From a virus: a DNA stretch of 62,334 bases. The DNA lies in the IMG/VR virus record IMGVR_UViG_3300000101_000013, positions 1 through 62,334 of that record; one strand, 5' to 3'. The position numbers were made by a program, and so were the translations under genes. Shown in pieces: positions 52,935 through 58,960 of the stretch; the stretch's first letter is position 1; each line of letters opens with the position of its first letter. Below the pieces are notes generated by a model. That model saw nothing but the letters and a program-made list of their open reading frames with translations. It had not been told where the DNA came from and made no database searches.

Positions 52935-53151
52935 ATAAGCAAAATAGGTAGGACTTGGGTACACCTACAAGCACGGACCGAAATACCATTTCTAAACCGT
53001 ACAACCTGTCCCCGCGGGTTAGTGCGATGTGACTCAGCGTATTTCTACTACCAAGCCTGGGTACCACCCCTGGACAGTCAAGTTCGACTCTTTTGGTAGG
53101 AGCCTCTTCCTTGCACTATAAACAAAAAGTAATTAGTTTTTTGTTGCTTAT
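52935..53151 (-). ncRNA. Candidate structured RNA with long-range pseudoknot, unassigned
   Basis: No gene covers 52870-53205; this interval holds a highly structured minus-strand RNA. An 8-base closing helix (ATAAGCAA at 53151-53144 with TTGCTTAT at 52942-52935) begins at the predicted transcription start. Inside are TAGTGC/GCACTA (53118-53113 with 53025-53020), CTACCAA/TTGGTAG (53099-53093 with 53054-53048), an AGTC/GACT hairpin (53089-53076), GTACGG/CCGTGC with an inner GAAAT/ATTTC (53002-52971) and GTAGG/CCTAC (52968-52948). CTGTCC in 53077-53072 can pair with GGACAG in 53011-53006, giving a pseudoknot. No canonical cobalamin-riboswitch core is found. It is either an independent small RNA or an unusual leader for the B12-type receptor downstream. 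Confidence 0.65.
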
Positions 53152-53157
53152 GTACTT

Positions 53158-53186
53158 AATATAACAGACTTTATTCATAAAGTCAA
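53158..53186 (-). promoter_or_regulatory. Sigma70-like promoter of the structured RNA
   Basis: Minus-strand TTGACT (53186-53181), 17-base spacer, TATATT (53163-53158). The predicted start near 53151 coincides with the first base of the RNA's closing helix. Confidence 0.65.
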
Positions 53187-53205
53187 CCTCTTTTTTACCA
53201 AAATA

Positions 53206-53358
53206 TTAAATTTTTTGTAATCTAGGGTCTGTACTAAGTATGTTCTTTTCAGCTCTTGGTCTAGATAAACGATTTTCAGCCATTTTGCGTATTATTGCTT
53301 TATGTGCTAGTTCGGTTTTTCTTTTTTTGCGAGCTATTTCGAAGTCTTTGTAGTTCAT
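53206..53358 (-). CDS. 50-residue basic peptide controlled by a glutamine riboswitch
   Basis: A short gene, opening MNYKDFEIARKKRKTELAHK and ending LSTDPRLQKI; strongly basic (many Lys/Arg) and probably helical. GAGGAG lies 7 bases before the ATG. It directly follows a glutamine-riboswitch-like RNA (53386-53427). Such RNAs ('downstream-peptide' and glnA motifs) are known to precede short peptide genes in cyanobacteria and marine phages. The peptide is unknown to me. By analogy with cyanobacterial glutamine-synthetase inactivating factors, which are small, basic and helical and controlled by glutamine riboswitches, it might regulate host glutamine synthetase; this is speculation because no specific IF motif was verified. 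Confidence 0.7.
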   Translation of the reverse strand: MNYKDFEIARKKRKTELAHKAIIRKMAENRLSRPRAEKNILSTDPRLQKI

Positions 53359-53385
53359 TGACACTCTCCTCGTTAAAGTTAAGTG

Positions 53386-53427
53386 CGTTCCTTCGCTAAT
53401 GCTACTTCCGGGCTTGACGCCTGAACG
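53386..53427 (-). promoter_or_regulatory. Glutamine riboswitch (glnA / downstream-peptide class)
   Basis: On the minus strand CGTTC (53427-53423) pairs with GAACG (53390-53386) as P1. GGC/GCC forms a short second helix with GTCAA loop. CGGAAGTAGC and GCGAAGGAACG flank a small ATTA loop, which reproduces the diagnostic GGAAGUAG and CGAAGGAACG blocks (E-loop) of the glutamine riboswitch. It lies 27 bases before the start of the 50-residue gene, whose ribosome site it can control. The class is recognised by motif only. Confidence 0.8.
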
Positions 53428-53435
53428 TTGTATTA

Positions 53436-53807
53436 TTATTTAGTATCTAGAACCTGAATAAATTCATTTTCTCTATCCAAATATTTGAAGTCGATCTTTA
53501 CTGGATCAAACTTATCTAGTGCATCAAATACTATACGTGTGTCTAAATCACCACAAGTATAGACATCTAATTGGATTAATTTTGGCGATTGTTCGTCCCA
53601 TATGTGTATTGCTACGTGTGATGTTTCAATAATAGTAACACAAGTAAATCCTTTGTTACCTTCTATATCACAATACTTAACATAAGGTCCCATCATAATC
53701 TTCATACCAATGTCTCTAATTAAATTAGAAGCCCAATCAGTAATAGTTTGTTCGCATATTGGAGGATTACTTACTTCTGCTCGTACTATTAAATGTTTAT
53801 GTTTCAT
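53436..53807 (-). CDS. speD: S-adenosylmethionine decarboxylase-like pyruvoyl enzyme (SpeD type)
   Basis: SpeD decarboxylates S-adenosylmethionine for spermidine synthesis and makes its pyruvoyl cofactor by self-cleavage before a serine. This 123-residue protein matches the short bacterial class 1b: ETSHVAIHIW places Ser63 as the pyruvoyl precursor and His68, and DVYTCGD places Cys85, the proton donor. The residue before Ser63 is Thr, with Glu at 61, where T. maritima has Glu62 directly before Ser63. Several SpeD homologues decarboxylate ornithine or arginine instead, so the substrate is open. It has its own sigma70-like promoter, a weak ribosome site, and lies just after gp23's terminator. 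Such genes occur in cyanophages. Confidence 0.85.
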   Translation of the reverse strand: MKHKHLIVRAEVSNPPICEQTITDWASNLIRDIGMKIMMGPYVKYCDIEGNKGFTCVTIIETSHVAIHIWDEQSPKLIQLDVYTCGDLDTRIVFDALDKFDPVKIDFKYLDRENEFIQVLDTK

Positions 53808-53827
53808 AAGTTTTTGTTTATGTATAA

Positions 53828-53856
53828 TTTATACCTTATTTGACACAAAAAGTCAA
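53828..53856 (-). promoter_or_regulatory. Sigma70-like promoter of speD
   Basis: Minus-strand TTGACT (53856-53851), 17-base spacer, TATAAA (53833-53828), about 14 bases before the ATG from the predicted start. It resembles the two other promoters in the island. Confidence 0.65.
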
Positions 53857-53872
53857 CCAGAAAATTTAGTCA

Positions 53873-53900
53873 AAAAAATAGGCGCCGTAGCGCCTATTTT
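53873..53900. terminator. Strong terminator after gp23
   Basis: AAAATAGGCGC and GCGCCTATTTT form an 11-base perfect stem with a TACG loop and a run of T beyond it on the minus strand. It ends the capsid transcript and is symmetrical enough to work both ways. Confidence 0.85.
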
Positions 53901-53919
53901 AGTATTTCTATTTAACGAC

Positions 53920-55092
53920 TTAGCTGAAGCTTACGTTAGCAATGCTAACACGAGCTAGATAGTCTGCTGCGTTACCTAATGAACTTGCAGTGTTGTTTAG
54001 CTCAACATATCCGTATCTAGTCATGAAACTCACAACTGGCTCGAATGATGTTGGATCTAATACAACGCCACTTGACATTAGTGGGATATATGGGCAATAG
54101 AACGCTGCTGCGTCTGATTCGCTTGATCCTTTGTAACCTACAAGTACGTCTTGTGCATCAGCAGCATATGTGTTTACATATACTTTCATTGCATTGTTTA
54201 AAGTACCAACCATTTTAGTGTTAGTTGGAGCTTCAAAAGTGCCTTCAGTTGTTCTTGCAAACGCTGAAGTTGTTGCTGATTGAAGTACTGTTAATGCAAA
54301 CGGACTCACAACTGCCCAGTTACCTGCGCCTCTACGTGTACGTTGTGCAATTTTGTTACTTGCGCGGTTGATCATAACTGCTAATGCAGCATGCTCGTCA
54401 CCTACGAAAGTAGCTGTACCTGACACACCAGCTTGATCATACTGAGTATCTGCTTCAGCTGTTCCTGCTAATGTATATAGGCTACCAAGTACTTCTTGGT
54501 CAATCTCAGCTGTAATTTCTTGAGCCAAAGCAGCCATAATTTCTGCTTCAACATCAATACCATGCTGTGATTGTGCGTCTTGTGCAGACTCAAAAGTCCA
54601 ACGAGCTGATAGCTTTCTGGATTTTGCTTCTACAGTTTGCTTCAAGATTTGAATTGACATCTTGTTACCAGCTTCACCTTCTAGTGCTGCTGTTGATGCC
54701 GCTGTTCCTGCTGTTGCACCTGAGTACGCTTCAGCAATCTTGAACGGTGATAGTGCTTCTTCACCAGCTACAGTACCGCTTGCGCCTGTACCTACTGTAT
54801 CCGAATAACGAACACGTAGCGTGTGAATTTGCCCTACTGGGCCAGTCATAGGCTGAACACCAACGATTTCATTAGCAATGACTGTTGGCATTACACGTCT
54901 GATGACGGGTAAAATAACTCTGTTAAGAGTTGCGACGTTACCGGCGGATGTTGCGCCTGCGCCTGCAGTTTCTGACAAATACTTACGTGTATTTTCCAGT
55001 GTTGCTGACATTACAGATTTCTTTGTGCCTGATAGGCCTTCAAGAAGTGCGCTCTTGGTATCCAGCCAGCGACTTTCTAATAGTTCTGACAT
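53920..55092 (-). CDS. gp23: Major capsid protein gp23
   Basis: The main shell protein of the T4-like head. At 390 residues it is shorter than T4 gp23 (521) and of the reduced size seen in some marine phages. Family stretches include LENTRKYLSETAGAG, LPVIRRVMPTVIANEIVGVQ, PMTGPVGQIHTLRVRYSD, ARWTFESAQDAQSQHGID and YVNTYAADAQDVLVGYKG. Proteolytic maturation by gp21 would follow a L-x-E motif: LSE at residues 39-41 (before TAG) and LLE at 16-18 (before GL) are candidates. It is just downstream of gp22 (10-base gap) with AAGGAG before its ATG, and is followed by a strong terminator. The assignment is firm. Confidence 0.97.
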   Translation of the reverse strand: MSELLESRWLDTKSALLEGLSGTKKSVMSATLENTRKYLSETAGAGATSAGNVATLNRVILPVIRRVMPTVIANEIVGVQPMTGPVGQIHTLRVRYSDTVGTGASGTVAGEEALSPFKIAEAYSGATAGTAASTAALEGEAGNKMSIQILKQTVEAKSRKLSARWTFESAQDAQSQHGIDVEAEIMAALAQEITAEIDQEVLGSLYTLAGTAEADTQYDQAGVSGTATFVGDEHAALAVMINRASNKIAQRTRRGAGNWAVVSPFALTVLQSATTSAFARTTEGTFEAPTNTKMVGTLNNAMKVYVNTYAADAQDVLVGYKGSSESDAAAFYCPYIPLMSSGVVLDPTSFEPVVSFMTRYGYVELNNTASSLGNAADYLARVSIANVSFS

Positions 55093-55102
55093 AGTTTTCT
55101 CC

Positions 55103-56194
55103 TTAATTTAAACCAGCTAAACGTCTAATGTCAACGACATTATCGTCTTGCTTTGAACTAACGTTAGTTTGTTTTCTATTGCCTGTGATTTCTGTGCCTT
55201 CTGTAATTACTGCCTTCTGCTTCGCTGGAGATTTACCATCAATTACTGACGGTAGGTACTTGTCAAATGCAGATTGTAGTCTGTTTGTTTGTACTGATTC
55301 CAGTAAATCTGTCATGATTTCTTGTTCTGCTCTGTTTAGTGGGCTTAACAATCCATCAATAGTTTCTTTGCGCTCAGCGACTAGTGCCATACGCTTAACT
55401 TCGTTCGCCTTAGACTCAGCTAATACTTTTGCTTTTGTTGCAAATGCTTTTGCTTCAACTAGTTGTTTGTCTTTAACTGCGACTACATTCATAAGTTTAG
55501 CAACTTCTGAATTTTCATTCAGGTGACTAGTTGCGTACTCTGATGCAAACGCTTCAAACATTTTGCGACCGAAATCGTTCTTACGTGCTTCATTGATATC
55601 TTCTTTTAATGCGCTGATTTCACCTTTTAGAGTTGTTTCAACGATTTTCGATACCTTGTTAGCACCTTTCGCAATAAAGTCTTTTTTGACTTCAGCAAAT
55701 TTACTTTTAGCTTCTTTTATAAGTTTTACCTTAGTTTCAGCTAAATCTTTTTTGTCTTCATGGAACTCTGCAATTTCTTTAGCAAGTGCATCGACAATAA
55801 AGTTCTCAAGCATGCTGAACTTATCAGACATTGCTTTTTGATCTTCATGTAACTCAGAAACTTCTGTCTTTAGTGATTCTAAAACAAATTTTTGCATTAA
55901 TTTTGCGTCTTCACGCATTTTAACAGCATATTTTGCTTTAGCTTCAGCTAGTTGTTTGCGATCTTCTGCAAACTCAGATATTTCTTCAGCTAAACGCTCT
56001 GAGATCATAGCATCGATAGCTTCAACCATAGTTGATTTATCATGCTCATATTTCTTAGCAAATTCTTCGCGAAGTTCAGCAGTTGCCTGCTGACGATTCT
56101 CTTTGATTTTGCTTTCCCATGCGCCTTCGATTTCAGCACGTACTTCTTCAGAAACTACATCGTTTTCAAAAAGTGTTTTAAGTGCGTCCAACAT
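55103..56194 (-). CDS. gp22: Prohead core scaffold protein gp22
   Basis: Scaffold of the prohead, removed by gp21 during maturation. The 363-residue sequence is almost wholly Glu/Lys/Ala-rich helix, with long coiled-coil stretches repeating EIAEFHEDKKDLAETK and VSELHEDQKAMSDK (at least four times). This is longer than T4 gp22 (about 269). The C-terminus (NRAEQEIMTDLLESVQ, SPAKQKAVITEGTEITG) is the part conserved in T4-like scaffolds. Its place between gp21 and gp23 fixes the identity. It is preceded by AAAGGAG. Several L-x-E sites for gp21 cleavage are present. Confidence 0.92.
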   Translation of the reverse strand: MLDALKTLFENDVVSEEVRAEIEGAWESKIKENRQQATAELREEFAKKYEHDKSTMVEAIDAMISERLAEEISEFAEDRKQLAEAKAKYAVKMREDAKLMQKFVLESLKTEVSELHEDQKAMSDKFSMLENFIVDALAKEIAEFHEDKKDLAETKVKLIKEAKSKFAEVKKDFIAKGANKVSKIVETTLKGEISALKEDINEARKNDFGRKMFEAFASEYATSHLNENSEVAKLMNVVAVKDKQLVEAKAFATKAKVLAESKANEVKRMALVAERKETIDGLLSPLNRAEQEIMTDLLESVQTNRLQSAFDKYLPSVIDGKSPAKQKAVITEGTEITGNRKQTNVSSKQDDNVVDIRRLAGLN

Positions 56195-56208
56195 ATTATG
56201 TTCTCCTT

Positions 56209-56841
56209 TTATTGGAGTCTACTGATTATATTAATCAGAGATTCTTTTAAGTATTTTTGTGCCTTTGAGTCGTGTTTTGTAGCCTGTGCAAGTTCGTATG
56301 CCTTCATTCCTCCACGTGCATTCATTAAATGTTCGTAGATTGGTGTAGGATACGCACCAGGGGCGCTAGGCTGAGCCACAACGTCCACAGTGATTATTTC
56401 AAAATCAGAGACTTCATTACTTCCGTCTTCTGATACGTTTCCGCTACCACGCGATGAAACACCTAGTTTCACACCATTTTGTATCATAGTGCTTACTAAC
56501 TGTCCCATCGGAGTTGGTAGAATTTTTAATTTACCATAACCGTTTGCGCCATCCATCCAACATTCGTTGATCATATGACTCACGCGGTCTAAGTTAATGT
56601 TAAGTCCTTCTGGATGATCAACTTCGCCGAGAACTGAATATCCTCCAGTGATTTGATCATTGAGAGTTTTGACAGCCCTACCAATTTCGTTTACAGGATA
56701 TACACGTTGGTTTGCGTTACGCACTCCACCTTGTATACAAATACCTTTCATGTAAAGATCTTTGCCCCCACTGGCGTTATCGGTAGACTCAACGACTATG
56801 TTAGCCTGGTCGAATGTCAGATGCTCTCGTAAGTTTATCAT
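56209..56841 (-). CDS. gp21: Prohead core protease gp21
   Basis: Protease of the prohead that removes gp22 and trims gp23. The 210-residue protein carries the catalytic His in GEVDHPEG (His76) and the Ser block GVSSRGSGN (Ser129 or Ser130), in the order of T4 gp21 (MEROPS family S80, to my recollection). GRAVKTLNDQITGGYSVLGE and DFEIITVDVVAQPSAPGAYP are conserved with other T4-like protease genes. The stop is 15 bases from gp22's start. It is flanked by an acidic gene upstream, as in other T4-like head clusters. The assignment is firm. Confidence 0.95.
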   Translation of the reverse strand: MINLREHLTFDQANIVVESTDNASGGKDLYMKGICIQGGVRNANQRVYPVNEIGRAVKTLNDQITGGYSVLGEVDHPEGLNINLDRVSHMINECWMDGANGYGKLKILPTPMGQLVSTMIQNGVKLGVSSRGSGNVSEDGSNEVSDFEIITVDVVAQPSAPGAYPTPIYEHLMNARGGMKAYELAQATKHDSKAQKYLKESLINIISRLQ

Positions 56842-56857
56842 TTAAAGTTCCTTAACC

Positions 56858-57832
56858 TTATTTGCCAACAACAGATTTTTTGTTGTCAGCTGTGTCGCCT
56901 GCGCCTTTTTTCTCTGCGCCGTGGCCTTTTGGCTGTGCTTTCATGCTTTTTGATGCTTTGCCGCCTGGAACATTAACGTTACCAGCTGTTTCATCTTTTG
57001 TAGATGTTCCTGCTAGTCCGCCTTCTGTGCCGCCGTTTCCGCCGTCTGCATTCTGCGCCAAGTTTGAAGCAGTTCCGCCCATGTTGTTTGCACCAGCTAC
57101 AGTTGACTTAGTGTTTGCACCGTTGTCGCCCATTTTTGCTGTTACTTTTTCAACATATTCACGCATTGTTTCTGCTTCTGATTTAGTTGATTCGTCAGTT
57201 TCTTCGTCTGCTGCTTCTTCAACTTCTTCATCGTCTGATGCTTCGTCGACTTCTTCGTCTGATGCTTCAAAAGCTACTGCTTCGTCTGCTTCATCTTCGT
57301 CGCCTTCTTCGCCGTCCATGTCTGGCATTTCTTCGTCGCCACCATCTTCGTCGCCCATCATTTTTTCAAATTCTGCTTTTAGATCATCTAAAGCAACTTC
57401 TAGATCGTCAACACGATCTTCAACATCGCCTTCGCCTTCAGCATCTGGTTCCATGTCCATGTCCATATCCATGTCGCCGCCTTCTGCGTCTCCATCCATG
57501 TCCATGCCCATTTTGTCCATCATATCGTCTGCTGGATCACCACCTTCAACTTCAAACTCGTCTAAGTTAAAGTCTTCGTTAGTTTCTTCTTTGTCATCAT
57601 CATCATCTGATGCTTCATCTACTTCTTCATCTGATGCTTCATCTACTTCTTCATCTGATGCTTCATCTACTTCTTCGTCAGTTGTTTCATCAACTTCTAG
57701 ATCTGACTCTAATAGTCCTTCGTAGATATCTCTTGATTTTTCAACCACTATTTCGTGGAATAATTCTTCTGCTCCAGCTTTGTCTTCGTTGACTAGCTTT
57801 TCGAGCATTTCTTCAAATTTGTTACTCGCCAT
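56858..57832 (-). CDS. Highly acidic repeat protein, prohead-core-like
   Basis: A 324-residue acidic protein. Residues 45-75 have three exact repeats EEVDEASD, encoded by a 24-base tandem repeat, and a second set recurs near 195-215. Between are Asp/Met repeats (GGDMDMDMDME) and an Asn/Gly/Lys-rich C-terminus (GNVNVPGGKASKSMK, KKGAGDTADNKKSV). The N-terminus (NKFEEMLEKLVNEDKAGAEE) is helical. In T4-like phages small acidic or basic core proteins gp67/gp68 lie here, and the position just before gp21 suggests a prohead core role. I do not recognise it by homology. The opposing frames are shadow reading frames. Confidence 0.65.
   Translation of the reverse strand: MASNKFEEMLEKLVNEDKAGAEELFHEIVVEKSRDIYEGLLESDLEVDETTDEEVDEASDEEVDEASDEEVDEASDDDDDKEETNEDFNLDEFEVEGGDPADDMMDKMGMDMDGDAEGGDMDMDMDMEPDAEGEGDVEDRVDDLEVALDDLKAEFEKMMGDEDGGDEEMPDMDGEEGDEDEADEAVAFEASDEEVDEASDDEEVEEAADEETDESTKSEAETMREYVEKVTAKMGDNGANTKSTVAGANNMGGTASNLAQNADGGNGGTEGGLAGTSTKDETAGNVNVPGGKASKSMKAQPKGHGAEKKGAGDTADNKKSVVGK
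57607..57678. repeat. 24-base tandem repeat, three copies
   Basis: Near-perfect repeats in the acidic gene encoding the EEVDEASD motif (last copy differs at the end). The copy number could vary by slippage. Confidence 0.9.
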
Positions 57833-57915
57833 TATTTTCTCCTATAAATTGTTGTACCTATGGTAAGGCTGTCCATTGTATTTAACGTATAAGGGAAAAA
57901 GTGTATAGAAATAGG

Positions 57916-57936
57916 TTCAAAACGACTCGTTTTGAA
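57916..57936. terminator. Hairpin downstream of the 252-residue gene
   Basis: TTCAAAACG pairs with CGTTTTGAA (9 bases, 3-base loop) just after the stop at 57941. No T run on the minus strand, so a weak terminator or mRNA end protector. Confidence 0.5.
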
Positions 57937-57940
57937 GAGA

Positions 57941-58699
57941 TCAGAGCAATGCAAACTGTTTTTTGAATTCCTCTACAGTAATTGTACTGTAGTTTTCAAG
58001 TTTATTTAGTTCCTCAGGACAATAATTATCTGGTATTATAACACGTATAAACTGAGTTTTTTCATGTTCTTTTACAACACTTTGGGTTTGTCTTAACCAA
58101 TTTCCAAAAAATGTTGCAGTATCTTGTGACTTTTTATAGTTAGGTGTATCAGCATATAAGTTATTAAACTTTTGACCATCTTTTAATCCCTTATAATCAA
58201 ACCCTAATATATAAATCCTTTTATGTCTGTGTTGTGCTGATAGCCATAATGCTGTAGGTCCACTTGACCAGCCTTTGCCAGGTTGAAAATAATTAAAATG
58301 CTGTAGTCCTTCATAGGATTTGTTATAGTTTGTCCATACTTGATTTTTTTGTTGATACATAGACTTATTAATTTCTAATATCATTTTAACATCAACAGCA
58401 ATTAAATAATCTGATCTAAATGTTCTATACAAAGCATTACACCCATATACTGGTCCATACTTTTTTAGTTCTTGAGGTTCTATACTTGATCTGCTTAATC
58501 CATTACCTAAGACAAACGCTGCGTTTTGATTGTGAGCAAATCTACTTTCGTCTACTATTTCATTCTGAAGAAAGTCTATTGGTTTAGATCGTTTGGCGTA
58601 TTCTACTTTTTTGTCATGCGACATTTTTTCCAAGCGTCTAATTTCCATTAAACGTGTTGCTTCTTGTTTAGAATACCTAGTCTTATCTAGTTTTGCCAT
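57941..58699 (-). CDS. Conserved phage protein, possible Rossmann-type glycosyltransferase-like
   Basis: A 252-residue protein with NAAFVLGNGLSRSSIEPQEL (about residue 58) and YGPVYGCNALYRTFRSDYLI following it. This GNGxS then G-x-N-x-x-Y arrangement resembles DUF115/sialyltransferase-like folds. HKRIYILGFDYKG (about 166) is the second strand-like motif of that type. The first 40 residues are basic and helical. It shares one base with the gp67-like gene and lies between portal and prohead core genes. I do not claim enzymatic activity; homologues in the head region of other marine T4-like phages would be worth checking. Confidence 0.5.
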   Translation of the reverse strand: MAKLDKTRYSKQEATRLMEIRRLEKMSHDKKVEYAKRSKPIDFLQNEIVDESRFAHNQNAAFVLGNGLSRSSIEPQELKKYGPVYGCNALYRTFRSDYLIAVDVKMILEINKSMYQQKNQVWTNYNKSYEGLQHFNYFQPGKGWSSGPTALWLSAQHRHKRIYILGFDYKGLKDGQKFNNLYADTPNYKKSQDTATFFGNWLRQTQSVVKEHEKTQFIRVIIPDNYCPEELNKLENYSTITVEEFKKQFALL

Positions 58700-58947
58700 T
58701 AAACACCGGCAGCGGCTGCTTGCGCTGCTATTCCATACATTTGTCTTACGAAGTCTAGTTCGTCAGCCTTCTCATTTGTATGTAGCTCGCTTGCTTTCCT
58801 TGCACGGTTAATTTGGCGTAGGGTAAGTCTTGTTTTTCTTGTATCATCAAAATCAACAATTGAATCATCATATTGTGGCTCGTAGCGATGGTCGTCTACA
58901 GGCTCAACAGTTTCTTTATCGTAATAAAATAATTCTCTTAATATCAT
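58699..58947 (-). CDS. Small prohead core protein, gp67-like
   Basis: An 82-residue protein in the position of T4 gene 67 (80 residues), just after gp20. The N-terminal LRELFYYDKETVEPVDDHRY and DTRKTRLTLRQINRARKAS segments are of a kind I associate with marine T4-like gp67. The middle is acidic, then basic; the C-terminus is Ala-rich. In T4, gp67 controls head shape. It shares one base with the 252-residue gene. The assignment relies on position and composition. Confidence 0.6.
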   Translation of the reverse strand: MILRELFYYDKETVEPVDDHRYEPQYDDSIVDFDDTRKTRLTLRQINRARKASELHTNEKADELDFVRQMYGIAAQAAAAGV

Positions 58948-58952
58948 AATAC

Positions 58953-58960
58953 TATTTATA
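58953..58960 (-). promoter_or_regulatory. Exact T4 late-promoter box before the gp67-like gene
   Basis: Minus-strand TATAAATA exactly matches the T4 late consensus. It overlaps the gp20 stop codon and lies only six bases from the gp67-like ATG, so an RNA starting there would be leaderless. Confidence 0.5.

Noticed and set aside
52899-52990. 29-codon minus-strand reading frame inside the structured RNA
   Set aside because: No ribosome site, overlaps the terminator, and the composition looks random.
53048-53099. tRNA or tmRNA-like element: plus-strand CTACCAA/TTGGTAG stem with a TTCGACT loop
   Set aside because: The span is only 52 bases and the T-stem does not pair properly; the same helices fit the minus-strand RNA better.
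52935-53151. Canonical cobalamin riboswitch upstream of the btuB-like gene
   Set aside because: The conserved GCCACUG and AGUCAGGA/ACCUGCC blocks are absent, so I only call a candidate structured RNA.
56862-57725. 287-codon serine-rich plus-strand reading frame
   Set aside because: It is the antisense image of the acidic repeat gene; its Ser-runs come from reversed Asp/Glu codons and no ribosome site is present.
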